Assembly: GCA_913056495.1 (NCBI GenBank)
Contig: CAJXMO010000025.1
Location: forward strand, 1 to 51,884
DNA: 51,884 bases
Origin: an uncultured Alteromonadaceae bacterium
GTDB lineage: Bacteria > Pseudomonadota > Gammaproteobacteria > Enterobacterales > Alteromonadaceae
Direction of reading: 5' to 3'
This document shows positions 34,957 to 43,658 of the stretch, one piece after another (the stretch's first letter is position 1; every line of letters starts with the position of its first letter). Position numbers and translations under genes: made by a program. The notes beneath the pieces are model-generated. The model worked only from the letters and a program-made list of their open reading frames with translations, was not told the origin of the DNA and ran no database searches.

Positions 34957-34985
34957 ATTGTAGTGACTGGAATATGTTACGTCAA
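34957..34985 (-). promoter_or_regulatory. uxaC promoter
   Basis: On the minus strand, TTGACG (34985-34980) and TACAAT (34962-34957) are separated by exactly 17 bases. The operator follows immediately after the -10, so a bound repressor would cover the transcription start. Confidence 0.75.
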
Positions 34986-35466
34986 GGTTAAATTTTACTC
35001 AATCAGTGCCAACATTTGATTTTTAAGGTGAAAATATATGGATCATTTAAAAATAACCCTTAATTGAGTTGGCCCAAACGTTTCCGGATTACCTTCGAGT
35101 TAACTTCGTTAGTGTATCATTCGTGAAAGGCGCGTTTAAGCAAATAATTAAGATAAGTATTAATACTCTGAGACTATGAGTTATCGTGAGTACAGCGAGT
35201 TTTGGCATGACAAAGCGCTAAGTCGCGTGGCTGTCCTCTGCTAGTCAGTTATTTGTACATACAAGTCGAAACGGTTTTTATTGTTAAAAAAAATCGATTT
35301 TAATGAGACGCTTTTGTTTGTTCTGTTTTTTCTTATATTGTTCATATCAGTTATAGATTAAAATACATATAAAACAATAACATATATGTTTTATGCAAGT
35401 GATTAGATTTGACTGAACATAACTTTATTTCTGATTTCAGCATAAATAAAACAATATAATTACAAT

Positions 35467-35496
35467 TTGACAAATAAATATTAATGGTGGTACAAA
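35467..35496 (+). promoter_or_regulatory. TonB receptor-pectate lyase operon promoter
   Basis: The -35 is a consensus TTGACA (35467-35472) and the -10 is TACAAA (35491-35496), with an 18-base spacer. The operator begins two bases later at 35499, mirroring the uxaC layout. Confidence 0.7.
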
Positions 35497-35498
35497 TA

Positions 35499-35512
35499 TG
35501 CCACCGGTGGCA
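35499..35512. promoter_or_regulatory. CCGG operator, TonB receptor operon
   Basis: A perfect 14-bp palindrome TGCCACCGGTGGCA that covers the expected transcription start and lies 39 bases before the TonB receptor ATG. It is identical to the core of the pectinesterase operator. Confidence 0.85.
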
Positions 35513-35551
35513 GTTTTGGTTTGTTAAATAATAAAAACGGGGACTTATAGA

Positions 35552-38500
35552 ATGAAGCATTGGAAATTAAATGCTTTTGCCCTTGCAATCGCTGTGAATT
35601 ATCCGATTCAAGCAATTTCAGCAGAGGCAGAACAAGAAAATGACGAACAGACTGAGGTAATCGAAGTCCGAGGCGTCCAGTACAGCGATCAAAAAGCGCG
35701 TTTAATCGAGCGTGATAAAAAACAATTCAGTTCAGTTGTATCAACGGATGATCTAGGGAATTTTGTAGACCAGAATGTTGCAGAATCCCTTCGTCGTATG
35801 CCTGGTATTACTTTACAACGCTCAGAAGGTGAAGGTAAATTTGTAACCGTTCGTGGTTTAGGGCCTGAATTCGTTTCGGTTAATATGAATGGCTCACAAA
35901 TGGCCGGTATGGGTGATGATCGTAAAATTGGTCTAGACTCGCTGGCTGGTGATGCGTTAGGTTCAATTGAGGTCATAAAAACCCTAACCCCAGACATGGA
36001 CTTAAACTCGATTGGTGGCGTAGTCAACGTAAAAGCAATTTCAGCTTATGATCGTGGTAAAAACACCCTGAAACTCAAAGCTCAAGATTCATATTCCGAA
36101 TTACGTGAAGCACACTCGCCTAAATTTACAATTGATGGCACCCAGTTTTTATTAGATAAAACAGTTGGTCTGGGTTTTGTTTTATCTTCTGAAAGCCGCA
36201 GCTCTGTAGTTAATGAGCAACGTCATCATAGTTCAAATGATATGGAATTTTATCAACAAAACTTTGCTCAACCGATTTATGATGAGGCGGGTGAAGAGAT
36301 AGAACAAGATTTCAGTGGTAATCCTGAAATTATAGCACCTCAAGAATTTGAACTACGCCAGGAACAAGCTGATCGAGATCGGTTTACAGCTGCATTAAAT
36401 GTAGAATATAGGCCAAACGATGCAAATCAATTCTATGTACGCGGTAACTATGTAGAATACACTGATGAAGATGTTGCATATCGCGAGTTTTATCGTTTCC
36501 AAGGCGGCGGCGCTGGTGATGGCGAAATTTTATTCGTAGATGATCAAACGCATGAATTTATTGTATCTGATGCAGATTTACAGCATCAATTTTTCATTCA
36601 AACATCGACTAAAGAAACGACAACCTTTAATTTTGGCGGTAAGCACTTAGTTGGGGATGCGTGGACAATTGACTACGATTTTACAACGTCTAAAGCTGTT
36701 GAAGATGCAACCGGTGATCGCCGGGTTCAATTTAGAGAACGTGATCTAATTCTATATGGTCGTGGTAGCGAAGATGCTATCGATGCCAGAGTGATATCCG
36801 AGCAGGAAGTCTTACAATATCGTCCGGATATTGAAGTCATTAATCCAAATTTTGAGAATGGTGATATATACGGTTTTGGCTTATCAAGCAGCGGCACTAG
36901 TACCAATAACCGAACCGGTGGCAACATTAATGATCCGGCTAATTTAGAGTTTGACAATGTCTTTTTAGAAGGGAGTACACGTACCGATGAAATTAAGACA
37001 TTTAAGTTTAATGCCCAATATGACTTTTTGGATTCAGACTGGTTCTATTATGTTAAAGCGGGTTTTTCGTTAAGTGATCGTGATCATGTAACGGATAAAA
37101 ATCGCTGGAGTTATATTCCTGAAACTGACTTTTGTAACGAAGCTGATCAATGGTGTCGTGATGCGATAAACGCTAATCATGAAAATATAGCGTTACCTAA
37201 GCAGGACGGTGGTTTCGGATTTGATCTGGAGTTTCCTAAGAACGGTGATTTTCAATACCCATTTGTTAGCCGGGATGCGCTCAATTATTTAATTGATTCT
37301 ATTGAGTATACTAAGGAAGTGGCGACCGAAGGTGATGAAGGTTACGTTAGTTTAAGTAATGACTACGTCTTAAGTGAAGATACTCAAGAAGCTTATGTAA
37401 TGGGCGAGATGGAATTAGCTGATCGTTTAACCTTGATTACCGGGGTGCGTTATGTTGAAACCGAATACGCTTCAACAGGTTACATGACTATTCGAAACGA
37501 CAGATTCAGCTTTGATGGTAATACAATTGATGTATTTCAGCCATTACCTGAAGCGTCTATTAACTACAGCGAGTTTTTCCCGAGTGCTCATTTAAGATAT
37601 GAACCTACAGACAATATTTTAATTCGAGGTGCGATCTGGAGTAGTTACACGCGCCCATCATTTAAGCAAAGTCGTTCATATGCTAAATTTGACAGCCGTT
37701 TACAGCTATGTGCGCCGGGTAACCCAACGGATTGTTCGGATGATCCGGATGATTTTGATAACTTTTCTGCACTTGATCTAGAGGAATATACTTTAGGTCC
37801 AGAAAATACAATGCAAATAGGTAACCCTAACTTAATTCCAATGACTGCAACTAACTATGATGCGTCAATTAGTTGGTATCATTCTGAAGATCTCTTTATG
37901 GAAGCAGCTGTTTTCTATAAAGATATTAAGAATTTCATTGTAGATGTTCGCGGTATAAACAGAAGTTTCGATGAATTACCATTAACATTGCCTGTTAATC
38001 AGGTGACTGAATTTATTATTCCGCAAGACCTGACACTGACCAACGTTAATATTACGTTGAATGGGGACAATGCAAAAGTTTATGGTATGGAACTTAGTTA
38101 TAACCAGTTCTTTGATTCAGGTTTCTTTGTTCAAAGTAATGCGACAGTGCAAACCAGTGAAGCTAGCTTAGATCCAAGTATTCGAAAATCAAAAATTGCC
38201 TTACCCGATCAAGCTGATATGACAGCTAACTTAACACTAGGTTGGGAAAATGATGATTTCAATGTTCGAATTATCGGTAACTATCGTTCAGATATTCTCG
38301 AACAGGTTGGTTCTTGTCCTGACAGCGTAGAATCTACAGACATAGAAAACTGTAAAGTTTGGTCTGATCAATATCAATCTGGTCTTAAAACACTTGATTT
38401 CAAAACTAAATATGATTTTGGTGGCGGTTTGTCGATGTACTTTGATGCGATCAACTTAACGGATAATGTCGATCTACGTTATTTCGAAGGTGATGCCATG

Positions 38501-38578
38501 AGTGGCGGTCGCGTACTATATCAAAGAGAAGAGTACGGCAGAACTATCCAAGTTGGTGTGAATTACAAATTCTATTAA
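35552..38578 (+). CDS. TonB-dependent receptor for pectin oligosaccharides
   Basis: A 1008-residue outer-membrane receptor of the TonB-Xanth-Caul type. A signal peptide ends near IQAISA (about residue 24). The plug has QNVAESLRRMPGITL, VTVRGLGPEFVSVNMNG and SIGGVVNVKA; the barrel follows and ends in VGVNYKFY with a C-terminal aromatic. ATG follows GGGGA by eight bases. It is the first gene of an operon with the pectate lyase lipoprotein (69-base gap with a small hairpin) and sits behind a CCGG operator shared with uxaC and the pectinesterase. Import of oligogalacturonides is the inference. It is longer than the receptor at 4306-7020 mainly in barrel loops. Confidence 0.93.
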   Translation: MKHWKLNAFALAIAVNYPIQAISAEAEQENDEQTEVIEVRGVQYSDQKARLIERDKKQFSSVVSTDDLGNFVDQNVAESLRRMPGITLQRSEGEGKFVTVRGLGPEFVSVNMNGSQMAGMGDDRKIGLDSLAGDALGSIEVIKTLTPDMDLNSIGGVVNVKAISAYDRGKNTLKLKAQDSYSELREAHSPKFTIDGTQFLLDKTVGLGFVLSSESRSSVVNEQRHHSSNDMEFYQQNFAQPIYDEAGEEIEQDFSGNPEIIAPQEFELRQEQADRDRFTAALNVEYRPNDANQFYVRGNYVEYTDEDVAYREFYRFQGGGAGDGEILFVDDQTHEFIVSDADLQHQFFIQTSTKETTTFNFGGKHLVGDAWTIDYDFTTSKAVEDATGDRRVQFRERDLILYGRGSEDAIDARVISEQEVLQYRPDIEVINPNFENGDIYGFGLSSSGTSTNNRTGGNINDPANLEFDNVFLEGSTRTDEIKTFKFNAQYDFLDSDWFYYVKAGFSLSDRDHVTDKNRWSYIPETDFCNEADQWCRDAINANHENIALPKQDGGFGFDLEFPKNGDFQYPFVSRDALNYLIDSIEYTKEVATEGDEGYVSLSNDYVLSEDTQEAYVMGEMELADRLTLITGVRYVETEYASTGYMTIRNDRFSFDGNTIDVFQPLPEASINYSEFFPSAHLRYEPTDNILIRGAIWSSYTRPSFKQSRSYAKFDSRLQLCAPGNPTDCSDDPDDFDNFSALDLEEYTLGPENTMQIGNPNLIPMTATNYDASISWYHSEDLFMEAAVFYKDIKNFIVDVRGINRSFDELPLTLPVNQVTEFIIPQDLTLTNVNITLNGDNAKVYGMELSYNQFFDSGFFVQSNATVQTSEASLDPSIRKSKIALPDQADMTANLTLGWENDDFNVRIIGNYRSDILEQVGSCPDSVESTDIENCKVWSDQYQSGLKTLDFKTKYDFGGGLSMYFDAINLTDNVDLRYFEGDAMSGGRVLYQREEYGRTIQVGVNYKFY

Positions 38579-38604
38579 AAACACGCTTGAACAAGCCAGT
38601 GAAA

Positions 38605-38631
38605 TGCGCTCAGTGAAGTTACCTGAGCGCA
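38605..38631 (+). repeat. Intra-operon hairpin between TonB receptor and pectate lyase
   Basis: TGCGCTCAG (38605-38613) and CTGAGCGCA (38623-38631) form a 9-bp stem with a 9-base loop. No T-run follows; the pectate lyase ribosome binding site comes next. It may set the ratio of the two proteins by stabilising the 5' message. Confidence 0.5.
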
Positions 38632-38647
38632 AAATAGAGGATTTATT

Positions 38648-41600
38648 ATGAAATTAAAAATATCATTATTAAGCAGCTTGATTAGTGCATCTTTGCTATC
38701 AGGTTGTGGTTTTGAAGTCGAAAAAAATGTGATTGAACCTTTACCGCCAGCGTTAGAGGGGCAATTTGTAGACAGTGCGGTAGCCGGCATTCAGTATGAA
38801 AGAACTAGTATTGAGGGTGAAGTAACAACGGGTGAAACCGATGCAAATGGTAACTTTGAGTATTTTCGTGGTGACCGCATTGTATTTAAAGTGGGTAACT
38901 TGACACTGCCTGAGATATCTCCGAAAAACTTTGTTACGCCGCTGAACTTTTTTACTACTGATAACCCAGTTGCGCCTCAGGTGGGTAACTTAGCCAGATT
39001 ATTACAGTCTTTAGATACAGACGGCAATCCTGAAAACGGTATTACCATTAGCCCAAGTGCCAGAGATTTTGCTCAGATGAATTTAAAAACGGATGAGCAG
39101 GGTGAAGTGATTGAAACCGTTGAGGAATTTTTTAACCGCTCACAAGAAGATTTTGCAGCTGCAATTGAGCCTTGGTTAAATGACGCTGTACCCGAAAATC
39201 AGGAACTGACTGGCATGGTCTCTTACGATCAAGCCGTGGCGCATTTTGTCAAAAATCTTGAAGAAAATTTTGGCGATGTACAAAGCAGCGCGTTTGATTT
39301 AGGTAAATTTGAAGGCCCAATATTTTATCCTCACATAGTTGGATCTAGTGTTGTTGAGCAGGTTATTAATTTTGTGCCAACAGAATTGCCAGAGGATTCT
39401 GAAGAAACTTCGGGTAAGACGGGTACTTACACCATTACACAAGGTGAAGAAACTGTACAGACGGGTGGCTATGAGTTTGTATTTGGCCGTCGTATTTTAG
39501 CTTTAACTCATATGGAAGGGGAATCAGAATCTAAACGTTACATCGTATCTTTAGGTTTTGATAATCAGTCAGAAGTTTACAGTTTATGTGAAGCAGACGA
39601 TTCAAAAGGACTGGCTTCAGTGGTCGCAAACTGTGATGCGTTGAATCAAAGAAACTTAAGCAAATTTGCATTTAGCCAGGTTCAAAATGATTTGGAAGTT
39701 ACCGGTCTTGAAGAAGCGGCTGAGAGCCTTGCTGTAGAATTGAAAGAAGACTTTAATACAGATACTGATAACTTTTTCTCGTCAAATTATAAACGCTTAA
39801 GTTCAGATATCGGCAGTGGTGCATTATATTCTATTCTTAGCGGATCCCCTGTAATTGAAGATGGCGCTTTGGTATTAGATGGTGACCGCATTGCAATTGG
39901 TAACACCACCTCTGGTCGAACAACGACACCTGATGATACCGAAGGCACAGGTATTTATAATCTGAGTGAAGGGTTTACCATTTCATTTACCGTAGTATCA
40001 GCCAGCGGCGAAGGTAATTTATACTTCTATGCAGATAATAGTACGGCTTCTCAGTCGCAATCTTTACATGGCGACATTTCTAAAATGGCGCAAATTGATT
40101 TAGCAACCGGTGAAACCACAGAGGGTGGCTTATTTACTTTAGGCGCTGATTTACCAACTTTAAAAATTGGTGAGCGGGTTACTTTTACTTATGAAGGTAA
40201 CGGCTTTGATAAAACCAAAAACTCATTTATTCAATTCAGAGCCTCCGGCGGTACGACTATTGTTATTGATGATTTAGAAATTGATACCATTGCGGATTCT
40301 GTTGGTGCACCGGATGAGCCGACTGGACCAACTGGACCTGTTCAATCTGAAATTCAGATTGATCTACCTCAATCATTTGATTTTACAACGGTTAGCGGTG
40401 ATTTATTTAGCTCAGAAACATTTGGTATTGATGGTAATGTGGACTCGAGTGGTCAGGCAGATCCTCTATTCTTTAAAGAAGGTGGTACTGTTACCTTAAC
40501 CAATAATGGTCTGTTATTAGATGGCGGTCGTTTTACCATTGGTAATACACAAACGGCTTTTGAATCAACTGACGAAGATGACGTTGATGTAGGGGTGTTT
40601 GATTTAAGCAAACCTTACACCATAGTGATGGATATTATTGATTTTGCACAAACTGAAGCTCAAACTGAGTTACAGGTATTTGTAGATAATAATACATCAG
40701 GGAGTGCTAATTCTCAGCATGAAGGTAGCTCTTCGCGTATTTTCCAACAAGATGTATCGACGCTAACCAAAGGTGAACTCAGAATTCCGGGTACAGTTGG
40801 TACGCAACACTCATATATTCAAATTCGTACTGAGGGCGGATCTTCCGTTGAAATTAATAACCTCAGAATCGAATATGTCGATTATGGTGATCCGGATGCA
40901 AATTTACCGGATGGTGATGGTGGTTTTGCCGGATTAGAGGGCGAAATTACAGGTGGTGCTGGTGGTTTGGTTACCACAGTTGCAACTGGTACAGACTTAG
41001 TGGCTGCGCTGGATGAAGCTAAATCTGCATCTTCTCCTATTACTATATATGTAAAAGGTACGATTACGCCGGAAAATTCTGGTAATACCAACCGTAGTTT
41101 ACCGATCAAAGATATGGAGAATGTCTCTATTATTGGTGTGGGAACAGAAGGTGAGCTAGACGGTATTGGTTTTCAAATTGAGCGTTCTAAAAACATTATC
41201 ATTCGTAACCTGACAATTCATGAGGTTCCGGCTGGTTTTGGTGATGCCATTGGTATTCAAAGTGATCAGGGGCAGGATAATACTTCCAGAATCTGGATTG
41301 ATCATAATGAACTATATGGTTCGTTAAGCGTTGATAAAGATTTTTATGACGAATTGATTGGTACGCGTTATAACGCGAGAAATATTACGATTTCGTACAA
41401 CTATATTCATGATCATCAAAAAACCATGTTAAATGGCTCGAGTGATAATCAAGATGAAAAAGGCGATCGTTTTATCACCTGGCATCATAACCGATTTGAA
41501 AACTTAGGCTCACGTGTACCACTATTCCGTTTTGGATTTGGTCATTTGTATAACAATTACTTCAACAATATTACGGGTTCAGGTATTAACTCACGAATGG

Positions 41601-43024
41601 GCGCGCAATTATTGGTTGAAAACAACGTTTTTGAAAATGTTAAAAACCCAATTGTATCGCTAGATTCTGAAGAAAAAGGTTTCTGGAATGTAAGAGGCAA
41701 TATATTCACTGATGTATCTTACTCTTCTGCGGACAGCCTTGATTTAGCAAAAGAGACTACGTTTGCTATTGAAGGTGAGCAATCAACCAGTACTTATGAA
41801 GTGACCTATGATTATTCTGAGCATTTGCAAGATGCATCTGAAGTCAAAGCTTATGTATTGGCGAATGCTGGGGTTGGTAAAATTGACCAGTCTGCGGATA
41901 ATATTCCGGACGTAAATGGTGGTAGCGATAATGGTGGTGATAACGGCGGTGACAACGGAGATGCTGAAAACGGCGTGATTACTGAAGATTTCAGTGCAGC
42001 TGACACTGATACTTTCTTCTCAGCCGCTTATGCTGGTTTACCGGAAAATTCGAATATTCCACTATATGCCAGACAAAGTACCAATGAAGAAAAAGTCAGT
42101 GTTGCAAACGGTGAATTGTTAATTAGCAATAGCCGCATCACAGTCGGTCGTGAACTTGGTTATGATGTTGAAACTGCATCCGACTTAGAAGACCCACTGG
42201 GTTCATTGGACTTGTCGCATGGGGTTATTGTCAGCTTTAAACTGGTATCAATTGCTTTAGCCGCTGATTCCGACAAAACTGAAGATCTGAAATACTTCCA
42301 GCTGCATATTGATAACAATACGGGTAGTAGCAGTAAATCTACACATGGCGGCGCCTCTAAGTTCTGGCAGGGTACTGTTGAAGAATTAAAAGGTAAAGTA
42401 GGTGAAACTTTCACGGTTGAAACTGACTTAGGGACAGCTAACTCATTTATTCAACTTAGAGCTGAGAGCTTTGTAACTGCAGTTGTTGATGATCTAGTGA
42501 TTACACCGAAATCGCCAAGCTACACTGAAGATTTTTCAGCCGCTGACGCTGCTACTTTCTTTAGCGCTGATTATAAATCATTACCAACAGATGATAGCAA
42601 ACCGCTTTATATTAAAACGGGTGGTGGTGTTGAACCTGTTAATGGTGAACTGGTGTTAGGTGGTTCAAGCGGTGGTCGTTTCACTATTGGTGATACCGGT
42701 GTGGAAGCAAGCGCCGACGCTGTCGAACCTAAAGGTGTGTTAGATTTGTCAAATGGTGCAACCGTGAGCTTTAAGCTGATAGATGCGCAAGGCGAAGAAA
42801 AAGGTTTCTTTGTTTATATTGATAACAATACCTCAAGCAGTGATAGTTCTTATCACGGTGGTTCATCTAAAATTACAGTGGGTAAACTGGTTGATTTGAC
42901 ACCTCAAATTGGCGATATAATTACTGTTGACGTGCCGGTTGGAACAGCAACATCATTTATCCAACTTAGAACTGAAAGTAATTTAACGGTAACGATTGAT
43001 GATTTAGTGATTACGCCTAAATAA
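38648..43024 (+). CDS. Pectate lyase lipoprotein (PL1) with four repeated modules
   Basis: A 1458-residue lipoprotein that cleaves polygalacturonate by beta-elimination. Lipobox LLSGC gives Cys20. Residues 38-360 start with the FVDSAVAG/GNFEYFRGD domain seen in many marine lipoproteins. Two copies of a ~170-residue module follow (about 368-546 and 575-744), then the PL1 beta-helix (about 758-1077), a Gly/Asn/Asp linker (about 1090-1108) and two more copies (about 1114-1288 and 1295-1458). PL1 motifs: IWIDHNE (Asp885), HDHQKTMLNGSSDN, ITWHHNRFEN and SRVPLFRFG with the catalytic Arg956. A calcium-ligand Asp expected four residues after Asp901 is Gly905. It is the second gene of the TonB receptor operon. 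The repeated modules resemble binding modules, but I cannot assign a family. Confidence 0.92.
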   Translation: MKLKISLLSSLISASLLSGCGFEVEKNVIEPLPPALEGQFVDSAVAGIQYERTSIEGEVTTGETDANGNFEYFRGDRIVFKVGNLTLPEISPKNFVTPLNFFTTDNPVAPQVGNLARLLQSLDTDGNPENGITISPSARDFAQMNLKTDEQGEVIETVEEFFNRSQEDFAAAIEPWLNDAVPENQELTGMVSYDQAVAHFVKNLEENFGDVQSSAFDLGKFEGPIFYPHIVGSSVVEQVINFVPTELPEDSEETSGKTGTYTITQGEETVQTGGYEFVFGRRILALTHMEGESESKRYIVSLGFDNQSEVYSLCEADDSKGLASVVANCDALNQRNLSKFAFSQVQNDLEVTGLEEAAESLAVELKEDFNTDTDNFFSSNYKRLSSDIGSGALYSILSGSPVIEDGALVLDGDRIAIGNTTSGRTTTPDDTEGTGIYNLSEGFTISFTVVSASGEGNLYFYADNSTASQSQSLHGDISKMAQIDLATGETTEGGLFTLGADLPTLKIGERVTFTYEGNGFDKTKNSFIQFRASGGTTIVIDDLEIDTIADSVGAPDEPTGPTGPVQSEIQIDLPQSFDFTTVSGDLFSSETFGIDGNVDSSGQADPLFFKEGGTVTLTNNGLLLDGGRFTIGNTQTAFESTDEDDVDVGVFDLSKPYTIVMDIIDFAQTEAQTELQVFVDNNTSGSANSQHEGSSSRIFQQDVSTLTKGELRIPGTVGTQHSYIQIRTEGGSSVEINNLRIEYVDYGDPDANLPDGDGGFAGLEGEITGGAGGLVTTVATGTDLVAALDEAKSASSPITIYVKGTITPENSGNTNRSLPIKDMENVSIIGVGTEGELDGIGFQIERSKNIIIRNLTIHEVPAGFGDAIGIQSDQGQDNTSRIWIDHNELYGSLSVDKDFYDELIGTRYNARNITISYNYIHDHQKTMLNGSSDNQDEKGDRFITWHHNRFENLGSRVPLFRFGFGHLYNNYFNNITGSGINSRMGAQLLVENNVFENVKNPIVSLDSEEKGFWNVRGNIFTDVSYSSADSLDLAKETTFAIEGEQSTSTYEVTYDYSEHLQDASEVKAYVLANAGVGKIDQSADNIPDVNGGSDNGGDNGGDNGDAENGVITEDFSAADTDTFFSAAYAGLPENSNIPLYARQSTNEEKVSVANGELLISNSRITVGRELGYDVETASDLEDPLGSLDLSHGVIVSFKLVSIALAADSDKTEDLKYFQLHIDNNTGSSSKSTHGGASKFWQGTVEELKGKVGETFTVETDLGTANSFIQLRAESFVTAVVDDLVITPKSPSYTEDFSAADAATFFSADYKSLPTDDSKPLYIKTGGGVEPVNGELVLGGSSGGRFTIGDTGVEASADAVEPKGVLDLSNGATVSFKLIDAQGEEKGFFVYIDNNTSSSDSSYHGGSSKITVGKLVDLTPQIGDIITVDVPVGTATSFIQLRTESNLTVTIDDLVITPK

Positions 43025-43658
43025 TCAATTTTTAATTCACTAAGATATTAAAATGCCGCACTTTAAAGTGCGGCATTTTTATTTGTGGCTCTGAAATATC
43101 TTTTAAGTAAAGACTGGTATGCAGTGAGGTTTATTAGGCTGATTTTTTGTATAAATCTCTCAAGCGCTCGGCAGTTGTAGCAAGCTGCTTGCAGTTGATG
43201 CTTGAAGCTGAAGCGAGCTTAAATATATGTGAATTTAGGCCGTTAAATTCTAATCGTTCAGATGTTTACTGAATCGAGCACCACCCGCATATATTGAGCA
43301 TAGGTTTGGGTTGGGAATAGAGACAGTAATGAAAAATGATTTTAAATAAACCTCAGCTGCGTACAAGAATAGTTGAAGTAAAATTGGACTTTATGTCCTG
43401 AACATTTGAACATTGCTACAATTTTTTATGTGCAGCAGAGGTTAATTAGCTCAATATTTACCACAAATAAAATATAAAAAGATGCGTGCAAATTTACACA
43501 ATAAAGTCTGTTTTGAGTTGCTGTAAAAATGATAATAAAATCCCTTTAACAGTACGCAGCCTACCGCGGTTTTGACTCTTGTATCTGATTACGAGATAAG
43601 CCGTTAAAGATGTAATCAGACAGCCTTAATTTGAGTGACTGACCACATTCATTTAGGG
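43025..43658. other. Gap between pectate lyase and hybrid kinase
   Basis: After the terminator at 43051-43080 no gene is visible. Between 43140 and 43240 there are short repeated GCAAGCTGCTTGC-like and GCTTGAAGCTGAAGC sequences, and TCTGATTAC (43584-43592) pairs with GTAATCAGA (43612-43620) just past the kinase stop on the minus strand. That pair could be a weak terminator but lacks a T-run. Confidence 0.45.
43051..43080 (+). terminator. Terminator of the pectate lyase operon
   Basis: A perfect 28-base palindrome (43051-43078, core ATGCCGCAC) ends in TTTTT. It lies 27 bases after the stop codon. Confidence 0.92.

Larger units (their letters stand above)
34856..35551. promoter_or_regulatory. 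Divergent control region, uxaC and TonB receptor
   Basis: This 696-base AT-rich gap has no recognisable gene. It carries one promoter-operator unit at each end, listed separately, with about 540 bases between the two operators. AAACGTTT at 35074-35081 is a short LacI-like sequence but is not extended. A pair of sites this far apart would allow looping, though nothing in the sequence proves it. Confidence 0.55.
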
